The notes beneath the pieces are model-generated. The model made no database searches. It was not told the origin of the DNA and saw nothing but the letters and a program-made list of their open reading frames with translations. Of a stretch of 64,000 bases of DNA, positions 34,442 to 42,605 are shown piece after piece. This DNA comes from Opitutaceae bacterium (lineage in GTDB: Bacteria; Verrucomicrobiota; Verrucomicrobiia; Opitutales; Opitutaceae). Each line of letters opens with the position of its first letter. Within the stretch, counting starts at the first letter, position 1. The position numbers were made by a program, and so were the translations under genes. The stretch is taken from contig JANQKV010000030.1 in the NCBI GenBank assembly GCA_028280945.1, positions 36,275 to 100,274 on the forward strand. The letters are read 5' to 3'.

Positions 34442-35284
34442 ATGTCCGTCCTTCCGACTGATCATCAAATCGCCGCTATCCAAACCCGCATCACCCGGGG
34501 CAAAACCACGGTTTTACGTCATAGCGAACGCCTGCATGCGGACCTGGGGAGAGTGGCGAGCGATTGGAAGGCCGATGGAAGTCGGGTGACCAAAACGGAT
34601 CATGCGATATCGGCCGGTATCCTGGCTGACTTGGCGCAGAGTTTTCCGGAAGACCAAGGACTCAGCGAGGAGCTGTTGGTGGACGAACCGTTGGAGGTGA
34701 GTGAAGACTACGTGTGGGTTCTGGACCCCATCGATGGCACCAACAATTTTGCGGCCGGACTGGCTCAATGCTCGATATCACTGGCCCTGTTTCATGCGGG
34801 TGAGCCCGTGTATGGAATTCTCTATGACGCCTCGCGGCGGCAGCTGATTCACGGCGGACCGGGATTCGGCGTGTGGGATGGCGATCGCAGTGCGCAGGTG
34901 CGAGACACCAAGTTGCACCCCGCCGCGATGGTGGGATTTCACAGCCCACATGAGATGGGTAAATACCCCGGTCACGGCGAGGCGATGGTGACCCACAGCA
35001 AGGTGCGGGCGATGGGCAGCAGCGCGCTCCATCTCGCTTATGTGGCCGTGGGGCTCCTGGAAGGGGTGGTCGATCACAACGTAAAGTTATGGGACATTGC
35101 GGCGGGAATTCCGTTGATTCGGGCCGCGGGGGGGGAGGTGCGTTTCCGGGTCAATAATCCATTGCCACTTACCCGTTTTGATTTGGATATGCCCAGTATA
35201 GTCTACGTGGGAGGCTGCCCCCGGATGTGTGATGATCTGGAGGCGCTGCTGGATGAGGTAGATAGGGATAAGCCCACACGATAA
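34442..35284 (+). CDS. Inositol monophosphatase family phosphatase
   Basis: A 280-residue Mg-dependent sugar/inositol phosphatase. Metal and substrate motifs: 'DGSRVTKTDHAI' (D53), 'GLSEELL' (Glu ligand), 'WVLDPIDGTNNFAAG' (D95, D98) and 'VKLWDIAAGIPLIRAAGG' near the C-terminus. Candidates for substrate include inositol-1-phosphate, histidinol-phosphate or PAP-type nucleotides; the sequence does not decide. A TTG/ATG pair at 34403-34408 could extend the N-terminus, but ATG 34442 fits the family length better. Confidence 0.9.
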   Translation: MSVLPTDHQIAAIQTRITRGKTTVLRHSERLHADLGRVASDWKADGSRVTKTDHAISAGILADLAQSFPEDQGLSEELLVDEPLEVSEDYVWVLDPIDGTNNFAAGLAQCSISLALFHAGEPVYGILYDASRRQLIHGGPGFGVWDGDRSAQVRDTKLHPAAMVGFHSPHEMGKYPGHGEAMVTHSKVRAMGSSALHLAYVAVGLLEGVVDHNVKLWDIAAGIPLIRAAGGEVRFRVNNPLPLTRFDLDMPSIVYVGGCPRMCDDLEALLDEVDRDKPTR

Positions 35285-35399
35285 ACTTGAGTAGCGGCAA
35301 ATAGGCCTGCCAGCGAAGTTTTGCATTGCTAGACCGCGGGCGAGAACGATTGGGTGTTGGCCGTCCTTCTTCTCGTAGTTCCCTCGCCACTACCCAGCC

Positions 35400-35834
35400 A
35401 TGGCCAAGAAAGCATCCCGTCCTGCCTCACCCCTCACTTTTGACCTGCCGGTCTCCTTGATCGACAAGATTGCCACAACCCAGTCCAAGCTCGGCTTGGC
35501 GTCCACGAGTGAGGTGGTGCGACTTGCGTTGGCGAAATTCAATTTCGACCGTTTCGAGTCCACCCGGGAGGAGCATCGCCAGATTTCCGTACGCCTTCCG
35601 GCTGACATGAAGACCGTGCTCACGCGCCAATCCCGGAAGAAGAAGGTGAGTGTGGGTGAATTGCTGCGAGCTTCGTTGGATGAGTTGGCCGCGGCCAAGC
35701 CGACCAAGACAAAGACGGCCAAGGGCAAGAAAAAGGCACCGGCCAAGAAGGCGGTTGCCAAGAAAGCCCCGGCGAAAAAAGCCGCCAAAAAGACGGTTAA
35801 AAAAGCGGTTAAAAAGACGAAGCGCCGCCGCTGA
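35400..35834 (+). CDS. Tandem ribbon-helix-helix protein with histone H1-like Lys/Ala tail
   Basis: A 144-residue DNA-binding protein. Two ribbon-helix-helix-like units lie in tandem, 'LTFDLPVSLIDKIATTQSK' with 'TSEVVRLALAKF' (about 13-50) and 'ISVRLPADMKTVLTRQSRK' with 'VSVGELLRASLDEL' (about 62-97). They are followed by a 45-residue tail of Lys, Ala, Pro and Thr in KKAPAKKA-type repeats, like the C-terminal domain of histone H1. A single chain could thus form an intramolecular RHH fold plus a non-specific DNA-binding arm. A rho-independent terminator follows. A nucleoid-associated role is inferred. Confidence 0.75.
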   Translation: MAKKASRPASPLTFDLPVSLIDKIATTQSKLGLASTSEVVRLALAKFNFDRFESTREEHRQISVRLPADMKTVLTRQSRKKKVSVGELLRASLDELAAAKPTKTKTAKGKKKAPAKKAVAKKAPAKKAAKKTVKKAVKKTKRRR

Positions 35835-35879
35835 TCAATTTGGTGGAAACGGCCCCGCCGGGCTCCCGTTCCAGCAATG

Positions 35880-35910
35880 AGCAAGCCACCGCTGCCCGGG
35901 GCTTGCTTTT
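35880..35910 (+). terminator. Rho-independent terminator after the RHH/H1-like gene
   Basis: AGCAAGCC pairs with GGCTTGCT (8 bp) around a 12-base loop, followed by TTTCGTTTT. It begins 45 bases after the stop of the RHH gene and ends 36 bases before the aminotransferase start, separating the two transcripts. Confidence 0.75.
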
Positions 35911-35946
35911 CGTTTTGGGGGAAACTTAGGTCGGCTCGTTTTGACC

Positions 35947-37134
35947 ATGAGCCAACCCCCCGCCTCTCTTTCTCCCTGGGCCCTCAACGTATCGCCATCC
36001 CCGACGTTGGCGGTCGATGCCAAGGCCAAGGCTTTGAAAGCCGCCGGCGAGGATGTCTGCGGACTCGCCGCCGGTGAACCTGATTTCGACACTCCCGTTC
36101 ACATCAAGGCTGCCGCGGCCCGCGCCCTTGACGAGGGCAAGACCAAGTATGCCCCGACTCCCGGCATACCACCGCTGCGTGAGGCGTTGGCGCAGAAGTA
36201 TACCGATACTTACGGAATCCCTGCCGAGCCTGCCCAAGTGGTGGTCAGTCCCGGCGGAAAGTTCTCCTGCTATCTGACGGTTTTGGCCCTCTGCGGCGCG
36301 GGGGACGAAGTGATTATTCCCGCCCCGTTTTGGGTGAGTTATCCGGAGATGGTGAAGCTCGCGGGAGCCACCCCCAAGCAGGTCCTCGCGACGGATAAAA
36401 CCGGCTTTAAACTCACTCCGGAAATGCTGGAGGCAGCGATTACGCCGCGCTCCAAGCTGCTGATTCTGAATTCGCCCTCGAACCCTACCGGCGCAGTCTA
36501 CACCGCGGCTGAGCTTGAAGCGATCACGGCCGTCGCGGTGAAGCACAACCTCTACATCATGTCGGACGAAATCTACGAGCACCTGCTCTACGATGGCGTG
36601 CGACATGTCTCACCTGCCTCGTTTTCATCTGAAGCCCGGGAGCGCACCATCATCGTGTCGGGGTTTGCCAAAACCTTCTCCATGACCGGCTGGCGGTTGG
36701 GGACAATCGTCGCTCCCGTTGCGATCGCCAAAGCCGTTGCCGGCATGCAGAGTCAGATGACTTCCAATGCGACCACCTTCGCCCAGTGGGGCGCCCTGGC
36801 CGCTTACGCCGAATGGGATCAAACCAAGGCTGCCTTGGATGAGATGCTTGTGGCGTTTGATCGCCGCCGCAAGTTGGTGCACGCCGGACTGAATGCGATC
36901 GACGGCATTGAATGCCTGCTGGCGCAGGGCGCGTTTTACCTCTTCCCCAATATTTCGGGTTTCGGGATCGATGACATGGTCTTTTGCGAGCGTCTGTTGG
37001 AAGAGCAGAAGGTCGCAGCCGTGCCGGGTTCGGCTTTTGGTGCGCCGGGGTTTTTACGGATCAGTTACGCCACGGCCGACGTGACCCTGCAAAAAGGCCT
37101 GGATCGTTTAGCGACGTTCTGCGCCGGCCTTTGA
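35947..37134 (+). CDS. Class I aminotransferase (aspartate aminotransferase type)
   Basis: A PLP-dependent fold-type I aminotransferase of 395 residues. '[11 protein letters not shown]' is the N-terminal substrate loop, 'NSPSNPTG' carries the PLP-contacting Asn (about 179), '[11 protein letters not shown]' the Asp/Tyr pair (about 207/210), and '[15 protein letters not shown]' the Schiff-base lysine (about K242). The length and motifs fit bacterial subgroup Ib aspartate aminotransferase, which may also use prephenate. ATG 35947 is preferred over an in-frame TTG six bases earlier. Confidence 0.9.
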   Translation: MSQPPASLSPWALNVSPSPTLAVDAKAKALKAAGEDVCGLAAGEPDFDTPVHIKAAAARALDEGKTKYAPTPGIPPLREALAQKYTDTYGIPAEPAQVVVSPGGKFSCYLTVLALCGAGDEVIIPAPFWVSYPEMVKLAGATPKQVLATDKTGFKLTPEMLEAAITPRSKLLILNSPSNPTGAVYTAAELEAITAVAVKHNLYIMSDEIYEHLLYDGVRHVSPASFSSEARERTIIVSGFAKTFSMTGWRLGTIVAPVAIAKAVAGMQSQMTSNATTFAQWGALAAYAEWDQTKAALDEMLVAFDRRRKLVHAGLNAIDGIECLLAQGAFYLFPNISGFGIDDMVFCERLLEEQKVAAVPGSAFGAPGFLRISYATADVTLQKGLDRLATFCAGL

Positions 37135-37200
37135 CGGATTCAGGCCGGTCGGGCAGGCGGGCGAAGAGTTCCGCTTCCAGCCTGAGGGGCTCGGAATGAG

Positions 37201-37731
37201 TCAGTGCTTCAGTCGCTGGCGGGTGAGTTCAGCGGTCGCCAGGGCACAGTCTGCGACACGTTGCCGAATGGTCTCATTGCTGATGCCGTCGTCGCCAAAA
37301 TCGTGTGGAGTGGTGTAGACGAACCGCGGCACGATCACGCAACGAAAATCCAGCATCAGGCTGCCTGCGAGGGCCATGATCGACATATAGGAAGACGACC
37401 CGCCGGCGGCGTTGAGAAACGCGACGGTTTTGTCTTCCCAAGCTCCCTTCCCAGTGAGTTCAACCAGATTTTTGAGGGCCGCATTCACGTCGTAGTTGTA
37501 GATCGGAGAGGCAACGATCACGCCATTGGCATCAGTGATGGCCCGGGAGACAATTGCGACCTCGGGGGCGCCGTAGGCCGCGCCACCATCACATATCGGC
37601 AGCGGATGGTCGCGCAGGTCGAGCAGGTCGTGCGGGATCGCGTTTTCGGCGAGAGTAGCCACCGCGGCTTGGGCCAGGTGGCGGCTTTTGCTGCCTGGGT
37701 TCAGGCTGGCGGAAATGACAAGCAGTTTCAT
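37201..37731 (-). CDS. NADPH-dependent FMN reductase family protein
   Basis: A 176-residue flavodoxin-fold reductase: 'LLVISASLNPGSKSRHL' is the FMN phosphate loop, 'DLRDHPLPICDG' follows, and 'GVIVASPIYNYDVNAALKNL' is the conserved flavin-ring segment. 'TVAFLNAAGGSSSYMSI' completes the fold. It is likely a homodimeric NAD(P)H:FMN or azo/chromate reductase. It is a minus-strand gene, 49 bases after coaD on the same strand, so the two may be co-transcribed. Confidence 0.88.
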   Translation of the reverse strand: MKLLVISASLNPGSKSRHLAQAAVATLAENAIPHDLLDLRDHPLPICDGGAAYGAPEVAIVSRAITDANGVIVASPIYNYDVNAALKNLVELTGKGAWEDKTVAFLNAAGGSSSYMSIMALAGSLMLDFRCVIVPRFVYTTPHDFGDDGISNETIRQRVADCALATAELTRQRLKH

Positions 37732-37780
37732 GCGGTCGGGTCAGGTGGCGAAAAACCACGGGCCATGTCCATCCTAGCTC

Positions 37781-38260
37781 TCACGTGGCTGCCCGGGCGC
37801 GCAAGGCCTCCGCCACGTTGGGCGGGACAAAGGTGGAAATGTCACCGTCGTAGCGGGCGACCTGTTTCACCAAGTGCGAGCTGGTGTAGCTGTAGGCGGC
37901 GGCCGGCATGACAAAGATGGTTTCGATGTCGCCGTTAAGGTGTCGGTTCATCAGCGCCATGTTGAATTCGAACTCAAAGTCGGACAGCGCGCGCAGTCCC
38001 CGAATGATCGCGGAGGCGTTTAACTCCACCGCGAGGTCGACCAGCAAGCCGGAGAACGTGGTGATCTCAACATTGCTGAGGCCGGCGATGGCGGGGCGAA
38101 CCAGCTCCGCCCGTTCCTCGGGGGTGAAGAGCGGGCCCTTGCCGGGATTGTGGGCGATGGCCAGCGTGACGTGATCGAAGAGTTTGGCGGCCCGTGAAAG
38201 CACGTCGAGGTGACCGTAAGTGATGGGATCGAATGTCCCCGGGTAGATGCAATGACCCAT
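37781..38260 (-). CDS. coaD: Phosphopantetheine adenylyltransferase
   Basis: Catalyses the fourth step of CoA synthesis, forming dephospho-CoA from 4'-phosphopantetheine and ATP. It is 159 residues long, as usual. '[14 protein letters not shown]' contains the TxGH nucleotidyltransferase motif, '[16 protein letters not shown]' the substrate-binding arginine, and '[13 protein letters not shown]' the ISSTxVK-type C-terminal motif. ATG 38260 is divergent from pgsA, 99 bases apart. Confidence 0.97.
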   Translation of the reverse strand: MGHCIYPGTFDPITYGHLDVLSRAAKLFDHVTLAIAHNPGKGPLFTPEERAELVRPAIAGLSNVEITTFSGLLVDLAVELNASAIIRGLRALSDFEFEFNMALMNRHLNGDIETIFVMPAAAYSYTSSHLVKQVARYDGDISTFVPPNVAEALRARAAT

Positions 38261-38358
38261 GGCGCGAGAATGAGACGGAAGCGGCCGGTCGGCGCGAGTT
38301 CAAATCGTGATGTTTCCGGAGTTGCCTCGGGCTCGTTCGATCCACCTCATGCGAAGCG

Positions 38359-38961
38359 ATGCGCTGGAATTTACCCAACATCGTGACGGTTTCCCGGGTG
38401 CCCATGCTCTTCCTTGTGGTGGGGCTGATGTATGCGGAATTTCCCTATGCGGCGACGCTGGCGTTCTGGATGTTTATCATCGCGGCGATTTCCGACTGGC
38501 TCGACGGTTACCTGGCCCGGCGCTCCAACCAAATCTCGACCTTCGGCCGTTTTATGGACGCCGTGATCGACAAAGTCATGGTGCTGGGGCTGATGATCGC
38601 CTTGGTTAATGCCGACTATTTTGGAGGACTAACCGTGGCCGCGATGATTGCGCTGCTGGCGATTCTGACCCGGGAGTTTGCCATGTCCGGCCTGCGCATG
38701 ATGGCGGCTTCCAAGGGGCTGGTGGTCGAGGCGGACACCAGCGGGAAAGTGAAGACGTTCACCCAACTCAACGCCATTGGTTGGCTGATTGGCTCCCGCA
38801 TGTTTTCACAGGATTTTGGCGATGCCTTCGGCACCTCAGACATGGTCATCATCCACGTGGTTTATTGGATCGGGGTAACGCTTTATTTCTTGTCCGCGTT
38901 GCTGACGGTCACCTCGGGTATCTCGTATTTTAAACGGCACATGCACGTGATGGCGGATTAG
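38359..38961 (+). CDS. pgsA: CDP-diacylglycerol-glycerol-3-phosphate 3-phosphatidyltransferase
   Basis: Makes phosphatidylglycerophosphate at the inner membrane. It has 200 residues with several helices and the CDP-alcohol phosphotransferase signature DG-x2-AR-x8-G-x3-D-x3-D, seen as 'SDWLDGYLARR', then 'STFGRFMDAVIDKV' (about 44-74). 'LPNIVTVSRVP' at the start is typical of PgsA. The next gene encodes the phosphatase for its product three bases later, so the two enzymes for phosphatidylglycerol are co-expressed. Confidence 0.93.
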   Translation: MRWNLPNIVTVSRVPMLFLVVGLMYAEFPYAATLAFWMFIIAAISDWLDGYLARRSNQISTFGRFMDAVIDKVMVLGLMIALVNADYFGGLTVAAMIALLAILTREFAMSGLRMMAASKGLVVEADTSGKVKTFTQLNAIGWLIGSRMFSQDFGDAFGTSDMVIIHVVYWIGVTLYFLSALLTVTSGISYFKRHMHVMAD

Positions 38962-38964
38962 GCG

Positions 38965-39477
38965 ATGCAACTGCGACAACCCATATGGCCGCGCTTCCTG
39001 CCTTCGCAGATGGTGCTGAATTTTGCCACCCTCGGGCCCATCGGCCGCATTCCCAAAGCTCCGGGCACATGGGGTTCCGTGGCAGGGTTGCTGTATTTTA
39101 CGTTGTTCTTTTACCCGCTCGGGATCTTGGGCACGCTTTTTTTTGGTGCCTTGGGAATCTATCTGGCGGTGGCAATGTGCGGGGAGGCGGAGTTTAGGTT
39201 GGGCAGGCGGGATCCGGGAGAAGTTGTGTTGGATGAGTTCGTGGCCATCCCGTTTTGTTTCCTGGGCTGGCAACCGCTGCTGCAGGTGGCCCCCCCGTGG
39301 GCCATTTTCCTGGCCGGTTTCGGACTGTTTCGACTTTTCGACATTTGGAAGCCACTGGGTATCCGCAAACTGCAGGATCTTCCCGACGGCTGGGGTGTGG
39401 TGGCCGACGACATTGCCGCCGCCTTGGCCACCGCGGTATGCCTGCAGTTGATCGGTGCTTTGCTCGTGCGAATGTAG
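38965..39477 (+). CDS. pgpA: Phosphatidylglycerophosphatase A
   Basis: Dephosphorylates phosphatidylglycerophosphate to phosphatidylglycerol, acting directly on the product of pgsA. It is 170 residues with family motifs 'IGRIPKAPGTWGSVAG', 'DPGEVVLDEFVAIP' (metal-binding acidic residues), 'FRLFDIWKPLGIRKLQ' and 'GWGVVADDIAA', in that order. It has about four hydrophobic helices. Its TAG stop abuts the stop of the convergent rsmG gene (TAGCTA). Confidence 0.93.
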   Translation: MQLRQPIWPRFLPSQMVLNFATLGPIGRIPKAPGTWGSVAGLLYFTLFFYPLGILGTLFFGALGIYLAVAMCGEAEFRLGRRDPGEVVLDEFVAIPFCFLGWQPLLQVAPPWAIFLAGFGLFRLFDIWKPLGIRKLQDLPDGWGVVADDIAAALATAVCLQLIGALLVRM

Positions 39478-40140
39478 CTACCGCCGCCGCGTTGCACTCA
39501 CCAGGGTCACTGCAGGGGTGATCCAGCCTTGGCCGCAGGTGATGATGGCGGCATCCTTTTCGGCCCCCCATTTGGCGAGGACCTTGCGGGCGGCGGTGAT
39601 TTCCTCGACGGCTTTCTGTCCCTTCATGGCGAGCAGACGTCCGCCCACTTTGGCGTGGGGGAACGACCAGGGAGCCAGTTTTTTAAGGGCAGCTACGGCG
39701 CGAGAGGTCACGATGTCTGCTTCCAGAGGGTTGATCTCCTCCGCTCGTCCCCAGATTACGGATACACGATCGACAAGATCGAATTGCGCCATCATCTCCT
39801 CCAAAAATTCGCAGCGGCGTTGCAGCGTGTCCACGAGCACGATTTCGAGATCGGGCCGGATCAACGCGAGGACAAGTCCGGGCAGCCCCGCCCCTGTGCC
39901 AATGTCCGCTACACGGCTCTGGCGCGGCACGGCTTCGGCCATGGCGACGCAGTTGAGCAGATGGCGATCCCACAGGATGGGCACTTCACGGGGGCCGATC
40001 AGACCACGGATGACTCCATCAGTGGACAATGCCTCGCCGTAACGAGTGAGTCGTTCAATGGCATCCGCGCTCAGGCGTTGGGATGCATAAGATGGAACGG
40101 GAGGTAGCGGAGCGAGGCTATCTGACAAAGGATTTCCCAT
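39478..40140 (-). CDS. rsmG: 16S rRNA (guanine527-N7)-methyltransferase
   Basis: Methylates G527 of 16S rRNA; also known as GidB. It has 220 residues with 'LWDRHLLNCVAMAE' before the Rossmann fold, the SAM motif 'VADIGTGAGLPGLVLA', the acidic strand 'EIVLVDTLQRRCEFLEE', 'ADIVTSRAVAALKKL' and 'LLAMKGQKAVEEI'. ATG 40140 was chosen; a TTG 27 bases earlier is possible. It has no parA/parB neighbours here, unlike the common gidAB context. Confidence 0.93.
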   Translation of the reverse strand: MGNPLSDSLAPLPPVPSYASQRLSADAIERLTRYGEALSTDGVIRGLIGPREVPILWDRHLLNCVAMAEAVPRQSRVADIGTGAGLPGLVLALIRPDLEIVLVDTLQRRCEFLEEMMAQFDLVDRVSVIWGRAEEINPLEADIVTSRAVAALKKLAPWSFPHAKVGGRLLAMKGQKAVEEITAARKVLAKWGAEKDAAIITCGQGWITPAVTLVSATRRR

Positions 40141-40190
40141 TAGCGGGGGGGAAGAGAATGATAACAAGAACGAGTAGGATACTCCTGCCC

Positions 40191-40727
40191 CTACTTGGGT
40201 AAAACCTTGAGGTCATTGAGTGGCACCGCGATGTGCAGGCCTTGTTGCAGCACGTCCACCGCGATGATGATGCCCGTGGGGTCTTCAGGCTGATCGATCA
40301 CTCCTTCGAGACCACGCAGCGGTCCCGACGTGACCTTGACCACATCCCCTTTGCGATAGAGCGGGTGCAGGGCCGTCTCCAAACCCGAACTGACGACCCG
40401 TTGCACGTCGGCGAGTTGGCGCAGAAGCGTGGGTTCGTCCGGTGCTTCTATGGCCCGAACGAGGAGATCCTGCTGGTAGATCCGGGCCTTGCGCTCAATG
40501 GGCACCCGGGCAAACACGTAGCTGGGAAAGAGCGGCAGTTCCGACGTCCGGGTGCGGTTGCCGTAGCGCCGCACGTTGGTGACGGTTGGCAGGTAATGGG
40601 CCATGCGTTCGGCCGTCAGCAGGGCGGCGAATTTTTTTTCGCAGCGGGGTTTGGTGTGGCAAACGTGCCACAGTTCACCTTCGACCGAGGCGAAGGCGGC
40701 AAAGGTTTCAGCGGGGGCGGTGCTCAC
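40191..40727 (-). CDS. NusG/RfaH-like transcription antitermination factor paralogue
   Basis: A 178-residue NusG-family protein. The NGN domain is seen in 'WHVCHTKPRCEKKFAALL', 'YLPTVTNVRRYGNRTRTSEL' and 'PLFPSYVFARVP', and a KOW motif lies near residue 125-150 ('YRKGDVVKVTSGPLRGLEGV'). 'CHTKPRCEKK' and the two-part layout are those of specialised paralogues (RfaH, LoaP, UpxY), which bind RNA polymerase at particular operons. GTG 40727 overlaps the aroQ stop by four bases. No target operon is visible in the window. Confidence 0.85.
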   Translation of the reverse strand: MSTAPAETFAAFASVEGELWHVCHTKPRCEKKFAALLTAERMAHYLPTVTNVRRYGNRTRTSELPLFPSYVFARVPIERKARIYQQDLLVRAIEAPDEPTLLRQLADVQRVVSSGLETALHPLYRKGDVVKVTSGPLRGLEGVIDQPEDPTGIIIAVDVLQQGLHIAVPLNDLKVLPK

Positions 40728-41152
40728 GCTTTCAGCAGATAGCGCACCGCGGCGTAGTAGCCCTCCAATCCGAGGCCGGTGATGACGCCTTCGCAGGCCG
40801 GACCGGTGAGGGATTTGTGGCGAAATTCTTCGCGGCGATAGATGTTGGAGATATGGACTTCAACCGCGCGAAGCTGCGAACCCAGCAGAGCATCACGCAG
40901 TGCGACACTGGTATGGGTAAGGGCGGCCCCGTTGATGACCAATCCATCGATTTTGGCAGTGGCGAGCTCGGAGATCTTATCGACCAAGGCGCCTTCGTGG
41001 TTGCTTTGAAAAAAGATGAGTTCGGTTTGGTCGGCGAAGGCGGCGGAGAGTTGGGACTCGAGATCGGCAAGCGTGGTATGGCCGTAGATCTCGGGTTCGC
41101 GTTTACCGAGCCGGTCGAGATTGGGGCCGTTGAGAATGGCGATGCGTTTCAT
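40724..41152 (-). CDS. aroQ: 3-dehydroquinate dehydratase, type II
   Basis: Catalyses dehydration of 3-dehydroquinate to 3-dehydroshikimate in aromatic amino-acid synthesis. It is 142 residues with 'ILNGPNLDRLGKREPEIYG' (active-site loop with the catalytic tyrosine), 'FFQSNHEGALVD', 'LVINGAALTHTSVALRDAL' and 'VEVHISNIYRREEFR' with the catalytic histidine. It lies upstream of the NusG paralogue and overlaps it by four bases. PNLDRLG replaces the more usual PNLNLLG. Confidence 0.95.
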   Translation of the reverse strand: MKRIAILNGPNLDRLGKREPEIYGHTTLADLESQLSAAFADQTELIFFQSNHEGALVDKISELATAKIDGLVINGAALTHTSVALRDALLGSQLRAVEVHISNIYRREEFRHKSLTGPACEGVITGLGLEGYYAAVRYLLKA

Positions 41153-41167
41153 GGGCAGGAAAGTTTG

Positions 41168-41258
41168 GTTAACCGCAGAGATACACAGATAAACACGGAT
41201 TTTTAGTTCAAGTCTTCCTCAGACCATCTGTGCAGATCTGCGGAATCAGTGGTTTACC
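41168..41258. repeat. Imperfect long inverted repeat of an AACCGCAGA...ACACAGAT type
   Basis: Between the starts of aroQ and the stop of the Nif3-like gene is a dyad: left arm TTAACCGCAGAGATACACAG at 41169-41188 and right arm ending ...CAGATCTGCGGAATCAGTGG near 41252, whose complement also holds CCGCAGATC and GCACAGAT. The region resembles the dispersed intergenic 'ACCGCAGAGATACACAGA' repeats seen in many verrucomicrobial and other genomes. Only one copy was noticed in this window. Confidence 0.5.
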
Positions 41259-41261
41259 ACT

Positions 41262-42014
41262 CTAGAGTGGATTGTCGGTTTTAATGAACTCCCAGGGGAG
41301 GTCGAACTTGGCGGCTACTTCGGCTGCGAGGGCCTGGACGGCGTGAACCTCGGTGGCATAGTGGCCGCAAAGGAAGAGGTTGAGACCGCGTTCCTGGGCG
41401 ACGTTGAAGTGCTCCTCGCGTAGCTCGCCGGTGACCATGGTATCGATGCCCGTTTTAACGAGTTCCTTGAGGGCGCTGTTTCCGCTTCCGCTGCAGAAGG
41501 CGATGCGGGTGGGGCGGTCGGATCCACAGGTGACAGGAACCACACGTTCATAGTGCGACTCGAGAGCGGCCTGCAGGTCGGATCGCGAGCCGGACCAGGG
41601 TGCGGAGCAACCGACGGCTTCACCTTCGATTTCCATAAAGGGCTGGTCGGGAGTCAGTCCCAGTTGTTTGGCGAGCAGGGCGTTATTGCCGATCTCGGGA
41701 TGGCCGTCGAGCGGCAGGTGGTTCGAATAGAGGGCGCAGTTCGCATCGAAGAGCGTTTTTACGCGCTGGTAAACCGGTCCCACCAGCAGCTGAGGCATGT
41801 CCCAATACATGCCGTGGTGCACGATGAGGAAATCGACACCGACGGCGGTGGCTTTTTGGAATGGAATCAGGCCCGCGTCGACGGCGGCTCCGATTTTCGT
41901 GACCGTGCCGTTGTTGGCGACCTGCAGGCCATTACGGGCACCCGGGGCATCCGTGAAGGCGGAGAGGCGGGTGCGTTCGTTACAGAAGCGGACGAGGTCG
42001 TCGAGGGAGGCCAT
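41262..42014 (-). CDS. Nif3-like dinuclear metal centre protein (DUF34/YbgI)
   Basis: A 250-residue protein of the conserved Nif3/YbgI family. The metal-binding residues are in 'FLIVHHGMYWDMP' (HH pair near 67), 'SNHLPLDGHPEIGNN' (D/H near 103-105), 'TGELREEHFNVAQE' and 'CGHYATEVHAVQAL' with the C-terminal His/Glu ligands. 'GARNGLQV' at the start is the usual 'DNVGLQV' block. Often proposed to act on GTP or in metal homeostasis; the role is not established. Confidence 0.9.
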   Translation of the reverse strand: MASLDDLVRFCNERTRLSAFTDAPGARNGLQVANNGTVTKIGAAVDAGLIPFQKATAVGVDFLIVHHGMYWDMPQLLVGPVYQRVKTLFDANCALYSNHLPLDGHPEIGNNALLAKQLGLTPDQPFMEIEGEAVGCSAPWSGSRSDLQAALESHYERVVPVTCGSDRPTRIAFCSGSGNSALKELVKTGIDTMVTGELREEHFNVAQERGLNLFLCGHYATEVHAVQALAAEVAAKFDLPWEFIKTDNPL

Positions 42015-42086
42015 TGGGGGACGAAAGAGGATTCTGCTGGAGCTTTCGAGGTGGATTTTTGGGCGGAGGCGATTAGCGGTGGAGTG

Positions 42087-42605
42087 ATGTCAGGACCGTC
42101 GACCGAAATCGATATCTCATCCCCGGTAGATCTTATCGCCGCCGCGACTGAGAGCTTCGAAACCCGACCCAGTTGGGATGAATATTTCATGGCTACCGCC
42201 GTGCTGCTGTCGACGCGGTCGCCGTGTGAGCGACTGCACGTGGGGTGCGTGTTGGTGAGTGGTGGTGAAACGGCCAACCGCATCGTGGCGGCGGGCTACA
42301 ACGGCTTTCTGCCCGGCACCCCCCACGTGTCCCGGGTGCGTGATGGGCATGAGCAGGCAACCGTGCACGCGGAACAAAACGCGGTGGCCGATGCGGCGCG
42401 GCGCGGCAGCTCCATCAAGGGCTGTGTGGCTTACGTGACCCATTTTCCCTGTATCAATTGTGCAAAAATCCTAGCCGCATCGGGGATCGCGGAGATCCGT
42501 TACCGCACCGACTACCACAACGACCCGATTGCGTTCGAGGTGCTCAGCGACGCCGGAGTCACCGTAACGCAGTTGGGCAACGCCACCCCTCCCGCCGTCG
42601 AATGA
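42087..42605 (+). CDS. dCMP deaminase family protein (ComEB-like)
   Basis: A 172-residue zinc-dependent cytidine deaminase-fold enzyme. 'SWDEYFMATAVLLSTRSPC' is the N-terminal helix of dCMP deaminases. The zinc site is 'TVHAEQNAVADAARRG' (HAE) and 'THFPCINCAKILAASGI' (PCxxC). 'GYNGFLPGTPH' is a conserved substrate-loop match. The probable reaction is dCMP to dUMP, feeding thymidylate synthesis. ATG 42087 has GGAG five bases upstream; it is divergent from the Nif3-like gene and overlaps the next gene by four bases. Confidence 0.9.
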   Translation: MSGPSTEIDISSPVDLIAAATESFETRPSWDEYFMATAVLLSTRSPCERLHVGCVLVSGGETANRIVAAGYNGFLPGTPHVSRVRDGHEQATVHAEQNAVADAARRGSSIKGCVAYVTHFPCINCAKILAASGIAEIRYRTDYHNDPIAFEVLSDAGVTVTQLGNATPPAVE

